Positions 8,045 to 17,269 of a DNA stretch of 64,000 nt are shown piece after piece. The notes under the pieces are model-generated. The model did no database searches. It was not told where the DNA came from and saw only the letters and a list, made by a program, of their open reading frames with translations. This DNA comes from CAZAYP01 sp964489425 [NCBI: uncultured Verrucomicrobiota bacterium] (GTDB taxonomy: Bacteria; Verrucomicrobiota; Kiritimatiellia; RZYC01). The position numbers were made by a program, and so were the translations under genes. The stretch's first letter is position 1, and each line of letters opens with the position of its first letter. The DNA lies in contig CAZAYP010000010.1 of assembly GCA_964489425.1 (NCBI GenBank), forward strand, positions 1-64,000, read 5' to 3'.

Positions 8045-11000
8045 TTGCTAATGGATCAAGGCAGCGCGGTGGGCAAGGAGCTGGCCCGCGCCTTGGATGA
8101 CGAAGGCTGGCAGGTTGTGCCGGTGCGGGTTGTGGAAAAACCAGCCTCGCCGCCGGAGCCCGCGGCGCCCGATGCACTGACGTTGGCCGCGGACGACGAG
8201 GCCGGGTGGGGCAAGTCTCTCCAGGACTTGACCGCCCGCCAAGGGCCGATCGTGGGGCTCATTCAACTGCCCCTGGAGACGAAGTACACGCCCAAGGTCT
8301 TGTTTGCAGAGGAACCGGAGCATACCCAACTGCGGCATATTTTTCTGCTCGCAAAGCACTTGGCGCCTTTTTTTGAAAAATCATCCGGCGCATTGCGGTG
8401 TTTTTTCATGGCCGTCACGCGCCTGGACGGGCAGTTGGGATTGAGCGGGCAACTCGCCAGCTCACCCTTGACCGGCGGGGTTTGCGGATTGGTGAAAACC
8501 TTGCGCCGGGAATGGCCCGCCGTATATTGCCGTGCCCTGGATGTCAGCGCCGACCTGGCGGCGGAAAGCGTGGCACAGGCCATTATCGCGGAACTCCATG
8601 ACCCGGATGCCTCGTTGATCGAAGTGGGCCGGACGGCGCAACAACGGGTGACGATTGCGACCGAAGCCGCCGCCCCTCCGGCGCCCGCGCCAACCCAGGC
8701 GCAACCCGCCGAGCCGCGCCCGATCTTCCTGGTCAGCGGTGGGGGGCGGGGCATCACGGCGCAGGCGGTCATCGAGCTGGCCCGCCGCACGCGGGGAACT
8801 TTCCTGCTGCTGGGCCGAACGGCCATGGAACCGGAGTCGGCCTGGGCGCAAGGTTGTGACGACCCACGCGAACTACAGCAACGTTTTTTGAACGAGGCCA
8901 AGGCCCGGCAAGCCAAGGTGACGCCCATGCAGATCCGCACGGTGCTGGCCGGCATCCATGCGCGCCGCGAGATTGCCGCCACGCTGCAGGCGGTCCAAGC
9001 AGCCGGCGGCCAGGCTGTTTACCAGGACTTGGATGTCACGGATCAGCAGATCACACGCCGGCAACTGCCGGCGCTGATCCAAACCTACGGTCCCGTTACC
9101 GGCCTGATTCATGGGGCCGGCGTACTGGCGGACAAGCGCCTGGCCGATAAATCCGCGCGCGATTTTGAATCCGTATACGCCGCCAAAATCACGGGGTTGC
9201 GCAACCTGCTGGATTGCGTGGACGTGGCCCGCCTCCGGCAGGTGGTGTTGTTTTCGTCGGTGGCGGCCTTCTATGGCAATGCCGGCCAGGCCGACTATGC
9301 CATGGCCAACGAGATCCTCAATAAATGGGCCCACGAGGTGCAGCGCCTGCATCCCGCCATCCAGGTCGTGTCGTTCAACTGGGGGCCGTGGGATGGCGGC
9401 ATGGTCACCCCGGAACTGAAGCAGGTACTGGCCGATCGGCACGTGCGCCTGATCCCCCCCGGCGAAGGCGCCCGGATCATGGCGGAATACCTGGAGCCTG
9501 GCGGTGGCCACCAAGCCCAGCTCGTCGTGGGCGATCCCTTGCCGGAAACGCCGCATCCGGCTGGCCCCGCGCCCGCGCTGGCCAGGATTCAGTGCACGGT
9601 TAACCTTGTGCACAATCCGTTTTTGAACGATCACGTGCTGGGCGCCAACCCGGTGCTGCCGATGGTCTGCGCCCTGTTGCGCCTGGCCAATGCGGCGGAA
9701 CAGGTGTGTCCCGGTTTCCGCTTTGCCGAGGCCACCCAACTGCAAGTGTTGAAAGGCCTGACCGGTGACGATCTGCGGCAACAGACCTATATGCTGGAGT
9801 TGAAACAAGAGGCGGCCGACACGGCGGATGTTCGCCTGGTGGCGTCCCTGGCCAGTACCCCCGAGGCCGGGCCCGTGCGGTTTCACTACCAGGCGCATCT
9901 GGTTTTGACCCCCACGTTATCCGCACCGCCCGTATATCCCGTGACCGATCTCACGGAAGATCCGGAATGGCGGGCTTGCGATCCGTATCGGAACCGTACG
10001 CTGTTCCATGGTCCCGCCTTCCAAGGAATACAGCAGGTGCTCCGGATCAGCCCGGAAAAATTAACCCTGCGCTGCCGCGTGCCCGACATCGCGGCCAGCC
10101 GGTGGGGCCAGTTTCCCCCCCAGGCATTCCAGCCGGCCGTCGCGGATACCATGCTGCAGGGCATGCTGATTTGGGAACGGCACTTTCACCAAACCGCAGG
10201 CCTGCCGCTGGGTTGCCAGCGGTGGCAGCAATACCAGCCGATCCCGCCCGGCACTCCCTTTTACATAACCACGGAAATCAGGGCCAACACCGCGATCAAA
10301 CTGGTGGCGGATGTCACGGCCTACAGCGCCACCGGCCAGGTTTATATGCGGATGGAGGCCGTGGAAGTTGCCCTCAACCGCCAACTGAACCGGACCCTGT
10401 TCATCCCCGCCAAAAAAGCGGAACTGGACCGGATCCTGCCTTTTTGGGACCGGCAACTGGGCGTCAGCCGTTGGTTTGGCGAGGCCTTGTTCACCGCGCT
10501 GTTCCGCCGTTTCGCCGGTCAGATCCGGATGGAGAACGAAGCGGATTTTCAGGCGCTGCGCGGGCAGCCGCGGCTTTATATCGCCAACCACCAGGTCGCC
10601 CTGGAGTCCGTGCTGTTCGCCTTTGCACTGTCCGGGTTGGGCGACAGCCTGGTGCGCGGCATTGCCAAGATGGAGCACCGCCAGAGCTGGATGAGTCAAT
10701 TCCTGAAGCTGATTTACTCTTATCCGGGCATCACCGATCCGGAACTGCTTTTCTATTTTGACCGCGCGGACCAGGCGTCCATGCTCAAGCTGCTCGCGGA
10801 AATCAAGCAGGTGGTGACGCGCCAGCACGGCTCCGTCATGGTGCACGTCCAGGGGACGCGCGCCTTAAGCGCGCGGGAGCCGGTAACCCAGCTCAGTTCG
10901 GTATTTGTTGATTTCGCGATTGAACTGGGCATGCCGATCGTCCCGGTAAAATTCACGGGGGGCTTGCCGGGTGCGCCCCTGCCGGAGCGCACCGACTTTC

Positions 11001-11362
11001 CGGTCGGTTATACGTATCAGGATTACTGGATCGGCACGGCGTTGCCGGCGGCGATGTTGAAGGATTTGCCCTTTGCCGGGCGCAAGCAGATCCTTTTGGA
11101 GCGCTTGAACCAGCTCGGTGGCGATCTGGCTACGGCCGAGGCCAATCCTCCCGACCCCTATTTCGCGCAAGCCGTCAGCGAATGGCGCGCCCGGCATGGT
11201 GTGCCCGAGGTGCAGGCGGTATTCTGCAACGTCTTGCAGGATTTGGACCCGGCCATCCCGGAAATCCGGACGTTGTGGGAAGCGCTGCAAGCCGGGGGCG
11301 CAGACGGTTTTGGCCCCGCCCAACCCTGGTGGTCTGGATTCCACCGCTGGCTGTCTGCTTGA
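8045..11362 (+). CDS. Ketoreductase-dehydratase-acyltransferase (PlsC-like) protein, continuation of the PfaA-like synthase
   Basis: A 1105-residue protein when started at TTG 8045. Domains: PKS-type ketoreductase (about 1-500) with the NADPH loop VSGGGRGIT and catalytic Tyr in GQADYAMAN near residue 418; a hot-dog dehydratase (about 515-780) with His in NDHVLGANPVLP; and a glycerolipid acyltransferase domain (about 800-1020) with NHQVALES, VQGTR and a Pro-rich PIVPVKF block. The acyltransferase motifs deviate from the usual HX4D and EGTR. No ribosome site precedes TTG 8045 or ATG 8051, yet the frame is open back to the A9 run at 7899-7907 and reads as linker followed by a KR N-terminal strand. 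It is therefore probably translated as the C-terminal half of the upstream synthase. It would reduce and dehydrate the ACP-bound chain and transfer it to an acceptor. Confidence 0.88.
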   Translation: MLMDQGSAVGKELARALDDEGWQVVPVRVVEKPASPPEPAAPDALTLAADDEAGWGKSLQDLTARQGPIVGLIQLPLETKYTPKVLFAEEPEHTQLRHIFLLAKHLAPFFEKSSGALRCFFMAVTRLDGQLGLSGQLASSPLTGGVCGLVKTLRREWPAVYCRALDVSADLAAESVAQAIIAELHDPDASLIEVGRTAQQRVTIATEAAAPPAPAPTQAQPAEPRPIFLVSGGGRGITAQAVIELARRTRGTFLLLGRTAMEPESAWAQGCDDPRELQQRFLNEAKARQAKVTPMQIRTVLAGIHARREIAATLQAVQAAGGQAVYQDLDVTDQQITRRQLPALIQTYGPVTGLIHGAGVLADKRLADKSARDFESVYAAKITGLRNLLDCVDVARLRQVVLFSSVAAFYGNAGQADYAMANEILNKWAHEVQRLHPAIQVVSFNWGPWDGGMVTPELKQVLADRHVRLIPPGEGARIMAEYLEPGGGHQAQLVVGDPLPETPHPAGPAPALARIQCTVNLVHNPFLNDHVLGANPVLPMVCALLRLANAAEQVCPGFRFAEATQLQVLKGLTGDDLRQQTYMLELKQEAADTADVRLVASLASTPEAGPVRFHYQAHLVLTPTLSAPPVYPVTDLTEDPEWRACDPYRNRTLFHGPAFQGIQQVLRISPEKLTLRCRVPDIAASRWGQFPPQAFQPAVADTMLQGMLIWERHFHQTAGLPLGCQRWQQYQPIPPGTPFYITTEIRANTAIKLVADVTAYSATGQVYMRMEAVEVALNRQLNRTLFIPAKKAELDRILPFWDRQLGVSRWFGEALFTALFRRFAGQIRMENEADFQALRGQPRLYIANHQVALESVLFAFALSGLGDSLVRGIAKMEHRQSWMSQFLKLIYSYPGITDPELLFYFDRADQASMLKLLAEIKQVVTRQHGSVMVHVQGTRALSAREPVTQLSSVFVDFAIELGMPIVPVKFTGGLPGAPLPERTDFPVGYTYQDYWIGTALPAAMLKDLPFAGRKQILLERLNQLGGDLATAEANPPDPYFAQAVSEWRARHGVPEVQAVFCNVLQDLDPAIPEIRTLWEALQAGGADGFGPAQPWWSGFHRWLSA

Positions 11363-11434
11363 GGGATGGGCGCCAAACCTTACCGGATCTCGGCGCGCGC
11401 AACCAGACCAGCCCGGATTCACGCCGGCAGCGGA

Positions 11435-12133
11435 TTATCCCGGGTCCCAGACTTCCCAACCCCGGGCCATGGCCAGCCGCCGCAGCCGCCGGCCAGGTGC
11501 CACCACAATGGCCTGCTGGCCATATTCCAACAACGGTAAATCCGAGCTGGAATCGCTGATGCAGATTCGCTCCCGGTACGCGGCCGGCCGCGCGGCTTCC
11601 CAGGCGATGGCTGCCGCGACTTTCTGGCTTGCGACCATGGGCGGCCCCAACAACTGCCCGGTCAGCACGCCATCGGCATCCGCCGCCAACCGGGCGCCAA
11701 TGATGGCCGTGACGCAGCCGGCCAACCCGGCCTGGTCCACGAACGCCTGGACGATCGGTTCGATCGAGCCCGAGATGACCACCACGTCATGGCCGCGCGC
11801 CGCCAAGGCGCGCAGGCGCGCGACGACTGAGGCGTGATGCCTCCGGGGGAAGATCGCGCGCCAATAATCCTGGCATAAAGCCGCCAAGGTTTCTACGCGT
11901 ATGCCGCGGTACAGCCGATAGGTGCCGCGATCCCGCATGGCCGCGGCGCCCAGCCCGAGCAGGCATGACAGCCACGGCATCCAGCCGATGGTCGCCAGGT
12001 AAGCCAGGTGGTGCTTCCCGCAGGGTTGCTGGCGCGCCAGCATGCGGCGCAGCGCCAGTACATGCTGGAACGCATTGGTGCGCGTCAGCGTCCCGTCCAG
12101 ATCAACATAAACCAAAACGCCGCTCCGGATCAT
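11435..12133 (-). CDS. HAD-IB family phosphatase (SerB-like)
   Basis: A 232-residue haloacid-dehalogenase-type phosphatase. Motif I VYVDLDGTLT supplies the Asp nucleophile and acid/base, motif II is VVISGS, and motif IV is ISDSSSDLPLL with metal-binding Asp residues; a helical cap with a hydrophobic patch lies between motifs I and II. The family dephosphorylates small phosphoesters, and HAD-IB members are sometimes fused or paired with PlsC-type acyltransferases. Its ATG overlaps the stop of the upstream dehydratase gene (ATGA), so the two are translationally coupled. In this context it may remove phosphate from an acylated glycerophosphate product of the locus; that substrate is inference. 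Confidence 0.8.
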   Translation of the reverse strand: MIRSGVLVYVDLDGTLTRTNAFQHVLALRRMLARQQPCGKHHLAYLATIGWMPWLSCLLGLGAAAMRDRGTYRLYRGIRVETLAALCQDYWRAIFPRRHHASVVARLRALAARGHDVVVISGSIEPIVQAFVDQAGLAGCVTAIIGARLAADADGVLTGQLLGPPMVASQKVAAAIAWEAARPAAYRERICISDSSSDLPLLEYGQQAIVVAPGRRLRRLAMARGWEVWDPG

Positions 12134-14490
12134 GGGGCGGCAACCGCTCCAGCCGCGGGCGCGGGCGCCTGTTCCCGCAAGCAGATGGCCGCGTCCTTGA
12201 CCTCATAAATGCGCAACCCATCACGCCACAGGCTGCCATCGCCGATCACCACGCACTGGCCCGGCGTTTGAACCAGGCGCGCAACATGAACCTCAACGGC
12301 CATCGTGGCCCGGGCATGGGGGATTTGGCCTCTGTATTTCCAGCGCACGAGGTGATCCTGGGGATATGTCAGGCAGGGGGACTGGAACGGCCGGCCCAAA
12401 TCCTGGGACAACGCAAAGACCCGCAAGGCCTGGAGGATCGATTCAACGCCAAGGGACCCTGGCATCACCGGATCCTGGAAAAAATGGCAGCGGAAATACC
12501 AATCCCCAGGCTGCACGGTTTTCTCGGCATACACGTAACCTTGCCCATGCCGGCCGCCGGCCGGAATGATTTTTACGCGGTCCAGCAGGTCCAGTTGATG
12601 GTGTCCGAGCCGGTAACCCGGTTTGCCGGGCGGGGCGCAGTAAAACCGCGCGCGCAGCTCCGGTTCCCGCAAATCAAGGTCCACCGCCGTTCCCGCGGCC
12701 GGCGGGTGGTCTGCATACCAAGGCAGGCTCTTGCGACCAGCGTCGAGGCCGACCTGGTTGGCCAAGGCCGCCGGGATAAAGTGGCCGAAAGTGGTCTCTC
12801 CTTCGTACAACGGGGTTCCTTCGCAGGCGAGGTGGAAATCAAAGGCTTGCAGGATCACGCCGTGCACTTTGGTGGTCGAGAGCAACCGGACGACATTGGT
12901 CAGCGTTTTGCCCCGCACATCCAGGGCGTTCATGATGCGCCCGCTGCCGTCAAGATTGCGGAAAAACAGGTTTTCATCCGGGAACAGCAGGGTGGTCCCC
13001 ATGGCGCCGGATATAATGCCCGTGGGCTGCAGGGCAATCTCCATCAAGATAAAATAGGGTAAATCCGGGACCGCGTTGTGCCGGAAATACCAAGTGTCGC
13101 ACGGCACGTCGTATTCGGTAACAACGGTTTCGCCGCCTTTGAACACGCCGGGTTGTCCCTCAAGGGAAAGGGCCCGGCTCACTAAATTGAGATGGGTGTT
13201 GGGCAGGCGGGAGGTCTTGATCGTGCCGGAATCATAAAAAGCATATTGGGGCCCCAGGCATTTTGAGATCTGGCCGACACAGAATTCGCGCACCTGCTCA
13301 TCCGTGACCAGGGGCGCGGTCGCCACATGATGGCGGGCCGGCGGGTGGGCCCGCGGCGCAAGGGCCAAGGCCGGGTCACGCTCTTGCAGTTGCAGACCAA
13401 CGTTCATCACCCGGGCGATCAGGCGCTCGGCCAGGCGGATCTCCACCAGGCCTTTCAGGAAAGGGGTTTCATCCCAACCCAACTCCAGGACCTCGAAGGT
13501 ATAAACCAATTTTGCGCGGGCGGGGACGACTTCGCCGCGCAGGGTCAGGATCTGCCGGACGCCGGGCATGGGCCTGAAGACGGGTTCGCGGAGCAGGGTC
13601 TGGGCCCCCAGGTACAACTGAAAAAACTGTGCCAACTGGAGGCCGCCCGCCATCAGCAGCGCCGCCGGCATGGCGCCAGGCTCGTTCTCGGAACGCTTGA
13701 AACACTCATCCGTGGGGTTCAGTTCCTTTTCCGCCACGATCCGGCCCAAGCCGCGCGCGCCACCCAGCGGTTCGACCAGGCTGATCCGGTCTAACAACAG
13801 TGGTTGGCCCCAGGCGATCGGCGTAGCGGCGGGCAACCCATCCCGGCGGAAATGGTCGCCGAAACAGCCGGCCTCGTCCCCGGTTGCCAGGAGTTGCAGT
13901 TCCTCTTTGGCAAACTCGGTTTTCTGGCAAATCAAGGGCGGGTCCCACGCTTTTTTAACGAGCGCTTCAGCGCAAGGCATCTTGCCTGTCCGGGGCCCAA
14001 GTTCCTGCCCCTGGCCAAACTGACCGACGCGAACAATCCCCGCACACCCATCGTCCAGGCGGATCCAGCGGGCGCCCCCAACCAGCCATTCACCATGGAA
14101 CCAGAACAAACGGCGGGCTCCGAGCTGCGACTCGCCGTCCAAATACAACTGACAACGCAGGTCTTCGGGCGTGCCCGGGGGCTGGTCAAAAACGGTGATG
14201 GCACCATCTGTAATCCGCACGTCGTGCAGCCCGCCATCCTGCAGATCAACGCCCAGAAAACTCAAGAGGCGGCCCAACGCCGGCGCGGCTTCCAGCGCAA
14301 TCGCCCATGGGATCTGCGGCCCCCATGCCGCCCAGCCCTTTTCCAACAAAGGATAGTCTAAAACGATCGCCGCCTTTGTAAAACATCCTTGTTGGCCGGT
14401 GATTTCCACAACCCGAGGATCGGCCAAGGCGGGTCCACATGGCTCCGCGGCGCCCGGCGCTGAGTTCCGCAAATGTGGCAATGCAGGCAC
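12130..14490 (-). CDS. PfaC-like FabA-type dehydratase with repeated hot-dog domains
   Basis: A 786-residue protein built from about four hot-dog folds, matching the double FabA-like dehydratase region of PUFA-synthase PfaC. The C-terminal unit (about 620-760) has the clearest FabA signature, DPVMPGSLGVESILQA, after a His-containing strand; an earlier unit near residues 460-600 has PYFILMEIALQPTG; the N-terminal half (about 40-370) shows two degenerate units, including GAMPAALLMAGGLQLAQFF. PfaC normally begins with a KS and a chain-length-factor KS; both are absent, so this is only the dehydratase part. It would dehydrate or isomerise ACP-bound hydroxyacyl intermediates. It is the first gene of a minus-strand pair with the HAD phosphatase and is divergent from the phosphopantetheinyl transferase. 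Confidence 0.85.
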   Translation of the reverse strand: MPALPHLRNSAPGAAEPCGPALADPRVVEITGQQGCFTKAAIVLDYPLLEKGWAAWGPQIPWAIALEAAPALGRLLSFLGVDLQDGGLHDVRITDGAITVFDQPPGTPEDLRCQLYLDGESQLGARRLFWFHGEWLVGGARWIRLDDGCAGIVRVGQFGQGQELGPRTGKMPCAEALVKKAWDPPLICQKTEFAKEELQLLATGDEAGCFGDHFRRDGLPAATPIAWGQPLLLDRISLVEPLGGARGLGRIVAEKELNPTDECFKRSENEPGAMPAALLMAGGLQLAQFFQLYLGAQTLLREPVFRPMPGVRQILTLRGEVVPARAKLVYTFEVLELGWDETPFLKGLVEIRLAERLIARVMNVGLQLQERDPALALAPRAHPPARHHVATAPLVTDEQVREFCVGQISKCLGPQYAFYDSGTIKTSRLPNTHLNLVSRALSLEGQPGVFKGGETVVTEYDVPCDTWYFRHNAVPDLPYFILMEIALQPTGIISGAMGTTLLFPDENLFFRNLDGSGRIMNALDVRGKTLTNVVRLLSTTKVHGVILQAFDFHLACEGTPLYEGETTFGHFIPAALANQVGLDAGRKSLPWYADHPPAAGTAVDLDLREPELRARFYCAPPGKPGYRLGHHQLDLLDRVKIIPAGGRHGQGYVYAEKTVQPGDWYFRCHFFQDPVMPGSLGVESILQALRVFALSQDLGRPFQSPCLTYPQDHLVRWKYRGQIPHARATMAVEVHVARLVQTPGQCVVIGDGSLWRDGLRIYEVKDAAICLREQAPAPAAGAVAAP

Positions 14491-14596
14491 AAAAAAAACA
14501 TAGCATTGTGGATGGAAATACTACAAGACAATCCGCCCGCAGCCGCCGTCTTGGCGGCTCAAAACAGTTCTGGGTTAGGGCCGCCGTGATGCTTGA

Positions 14597-15385
14597 ATGG
14601 GCCGCCGCCAAACCGCCGGCCAGCCGATCGTTTCTTGGCCAACGTTGGTGGTTGTGGTACCAATCAAGCGGATCATGCAGGCCGCGGGATCAAGATTGGC
14701 AGTGCTCGCTGACCGCCTGGCGGAGTTATTCCCGCCCGGCGTCGTGGTCCATGGCGGACCGGTGGCCGGGATGGAGTTGGTTCCGTTGTTTCCCGAAGAA
14801 GCTGCGGCGGTCAACGGGGCCTGCGTTGAGCGCCGGCGCCTGTACCAGGCGGGACGCGCTCACGCCCACGCAGCCTTGGCCAGGCTGGGAGCGCCGGTCG
14901 GGCCACTGCCCCGCCGGCCGGACGGCGCACCGGATTGGCCGGCCGGGTTCGTGGGGGCGATCAGCCACTGCGCCGATTTCTGTGTGGCAGCGGCGGCCCG
15001 GACCGGCGATTTCGCGGTCCTCGGGCTGGACGTTGAAATCGTCACGCCGTTGTCTGACACTGTGGTCAAGCTGATTACGGGGGCGCCAGAACGAGCCTGG
15101 TTGAACACCCAGCCCGCCAGCGAACGCCACCGCAGCCTGGTGCTGATCTTCAGCGCCAAGGAATCCCTGTTTAAGGGGTTGTATGCCCGCGCCGGCCGGG
15201 CGATCGGTTTTGATGAGGCGGAGATTGAACCGCGAGCCGACGGCACCTTCCACGTCCGCTTGGCCCCGGCGCTGGCGCGGATGGCGGACGGGACGGCCAG
15301 CTTGAACGGTCGCTATCTCATGGCGGAAGGCCACGTGCTTACGGCACTGGCCTGGTCCGGCTTGGGCGGCGGGCCTGGGTTGTGA
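14597..15385 (+). CDS. pfaE: 4'-phosphopantetheinyl transferase (Sfp/EntD/PfaE type)
   Basis: Activates the ACP of the neighbouring synthase by attaching phosphopantetheine from CoA to Ser1296 of the KS-AT-ACP protein. The 262-residue frame shows the EntD-like motif order: AISHC around residue 121, GLDVE with the Mg-binding Asp/Glu near residue 144, and FSAKESLFKGLY near residue 185, where the Lys and Glu are catalytic. The first 26 residues lack homology-like features, and a start at ATG 14675 is possible; neither start has a clear ribosome site. Divergent from the dehydratase gene with a gap of about 105 bases that must hold both promoters, and upstream of pfaD on the same strand. Confidence 0.85.
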   Translation: MGRRQTAGQPIVSWPTLVVVVPIKRIMQAAGSRLAVLADRLAELFPPGVVVHGGPVAGMELVPLFPEEAAAVNGACVERRRLYQAGRAHAHAALARLGAPVGPLPRRPDGAPDWPAGFVGAISHCADFCVAAAARTGDFAVLGLDVEIVTPLSDTVVKLITGAPERAWLNTQPASERHRSLVLIFSAKESLFKGLYARAGRAIGFDEAEIEPRADGTFHVRLAPALARMADGTASLNGRYLMAEGHVLTALAWSGLGGGPGL

Positions 15386-15446
15386 AACGCCCATGGGCTG
15401 GCACGTGTTTGCACCCACAACGCGTTTTTCGCGGGCGCCCTATATC

Positions 15447-15475
15447 TTGGCAATCACGGGCCACCATGGTAGCAT
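15447..15475 (+). promoter_or_regulatory. Candidate sigma-70-type promoter for pfaD
   Basis: TTGGCA (15447-15452), a 17-base spacer, and TAGCAT (15470-15475) lie about 40 bases before the pfaD start. The match is moderate; it would let the enoyl reductase be expressed independently of the phosphopantetheinyl transferase. Confidence 0.4.
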
Positions 15476-15515
15476 GCTGTAAAAGTGACCAAAGCAAAGG
15501 ATGAGGTGAGCCGGC

Positions 15516-17189
15516 ATGGGGGAATCAACCGTCCGAATGGATCGTCCGCTGGGTTGGTGGTGGCCCGATGGCGCCAACGCGCCGCCAGGCGCCGTGGCGG
15601 TTAATGAAGCGTTGCGGCAAGTGCTCCGGCCGTTTGCGCTGGTCCAGAAAGACGGGGCGCTGGCCGTGGCCCAAGGTGGCGTCGCGCAGTTAGGCGGGCG
15701 GTGTCCCGCGCCGACGGCCCTGCCGATCCAGGCGTATGTTCCGGCTTGCCCATTGGACCATCTGGGGGATCCGGAGTTCAGCGCGGCGCTGGGCACACGC
15801 TTCCCGTGCCTGGCCGGATCCATGGCCCACGGCATCGCCTCCGTCCCGATGGTCGAAGCGCTCGGGCGGGCCGGCCTGCTGGCTTTTTTTGGATCCGGCG
15901 GTCTGCCGCTCAAGGTGGTTGAAAGCGCCCTTGATCAACTCGCCGCCAGCCTGGGCCGGCAACCTTACGGCGTTAATGTCCTGGCCATGCCGCATGAACC
16001 CGACAAGGAACAAGCGCTGGTGGATCTGGTCATCCATAAGGGTGTCCGGTTAATCGAGGCATCGGCCTTTGTCAATCTCTCGCCCGCCCTGGTCCGCTAC
16101 CGGGTTGGTGGCCTCTACCGCGATGGGGCCGGGAACGTTGTCGCGCCCCACCGGCTAATCGCCAAGGTGTCGCGCGTGGAAGTGGCCGAGAAGTTTCTGT
16201 CGCCGCCGCCGGAACGGCTGCTGCATGACCTGGTCCTGGCCGGCGCCATCACGGCCGAATCGGCCCGCCTGGCCGGTGCGATCGCCATGGCGGATGCCCT
16301 GACTGCGGAAGCCGATTCCGGCGGACATACCGATAAACAGCCGGCCGTTTCGTTGTTGCCCACCATGCTGGCCTTGCGGGACCGCCTGCGCAAGCAGTAT
16401 GGCTTGACCGCAAAACTCTGGGTGGGGGCGGCGGGCGGCATGGCCACGCCCAACGCCGTGGCGGCGGCGTATGCCATGGGGGCCGCCTATGTCATGACGG
16501 GCTCCGCGAACCAAGCTTGTGTGGAATCCGGGACATCCGATCTTGTCCGGGATATGCTGGCCCAAGCCCAGCAGGCGGACGTGGCCATGACCGTGTCCAC
16601 CGATATGTTCGAGGCCGGCGCCAAGGTCCAGGTGCTCAAGCGGGGCTCCTTGTTCCCCATGCGCGCGTCAAAATTGTACGAGCTTTATCGAGGCTATGCC
16701 GCGATCGACGAAATCCCGGCCGCTGAGCTGGCCCAGATCGAAAAATCTATTTTCCGTGCACCCGTCGCGGAGATCTGGCGACAAACCGTTGAGTATTTCA
16801 AGGAGCGGGATCCCGCCCAGATTGCCAAGGCCGAGGCCAACCCCAAGCACAAGATGGCGCTCCTGTTCAAGTGGTACCTGGGCCAGGCGACCTCTTGGGC
16901 CATGCGCGGGATTCCGGACCGGAAGGTGGACTACCAGATCTGGTGTGGACCCGCCATGGGCGCTTTCAACGAGTGGGTCAAAGGTTCGTTTCTTGAAGCG
17001 CGCGAGCAGCGGCGGGTAGTGACCGTGGCGATGAATCTGATGCACGGGGCTGCGGTCATTTCCAGAGCCAACCTTTTACGCATCCAAGGGATTACGCTGG
17101 CGCCGGAGTGGATCAATCCCGCGCCACTGGAATTGTCCGACCTTCTGCGTTATTGTGCTGAACAGGAAGAGAATAGACCCGCGCCATGA
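15516..17189 (+). CDS. pfaD: PfaD-type enoyl reductase (FMN-dependent, nitronate-monooxygenase fold)
   Basis: A 557-residue member of the PfaD family, the trans-acting enoyl reductase of PUFA synthases. The TIM-barrel core contains GSMAHGIASVPMVEAL, FFGSGGLPL, the phosphate-binding VGAAGGMATPNAVAAAYAMG and the ATP/FMN-region segment YVMTGSANQAC; the C-terminal part SLFPMRASKLYELYR and the PKHKMALLFKWYLG region are typical of PfaD rather than of stand-alone nitronate monooxygenases. It reduces ACP-bound enoyl groups during chain building. ATG 15516 has GAGGTGAG about 6 bases upstream. Length agrees with the family (about 530-560). Confidence 0.93.
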   Translation: MGESTVRMDRPLGWWWPDGANAPPGAVAVNEALRQVLRPFALVQKDGALAVAQGGVAQLGGRCPAPTALPIQAYVPACPLDHLGDPEFSAALGTRFPCLAGSMAHGIASVPMVEALGRAGLLAFFGSGGLPLKVVESALDQLAASLGRQPYGVNVLAMPHEPDKEQALVDLVIHKGVRLIEASAFVNLSPALVRYRVGGLYRDGAGNVVAPHRLIAKVSRVEVAEKFLSPPPERLLHDLVLAGAITAESARLAGAIAMADALTAEADSGGHTDKQPAVSLLPTMLALRDRLRKQYGLTAKLWVGAAGGMATPNAVAAAYAMGAAYVMTGSANQACVESGTSDLVRDMLAQAQQADVAMTVSTDMFEAGAKVQVLKRGSLFPMRASKLYELYRGYAAIDEIPAAELAQIEKSIFRAPVAEIWRQTVEYFKERDPAQIAKAEANPKHKMALLFKWYLGQATSWAMRGIPDRKVDYQIWCGPAMGAFNEWVKGSFLEAREQRRVVTVAMNLMHGAAVISRANLLRIQGITLAPEWINPAPLELSDLLRYCAEQEENRPAP

Positions 17190-17199
17190 TCCAACGCGC

Positions 17200-17234
17200 G
17201 GTTGGCTGCGAAGATTACCACCACCCAGCCAACC
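17200..17234. terminator. Possible bidirectional hairpin between pfaD and the convergent cNMP gene
   Basis: GGTTGGCTG (17200-17208) pairs perfectly with CAGCCAACC (17226-17234) across a 17-base loop in the 80-base gap between converging genes. No T-run follows on either strand, so intrinsic termination is doubtful. Confidence 0.3.
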
Positions 17235-17269
17235 CAAGAACGGCGCCAGCTTTGGCGGGGTTGCCTTGC

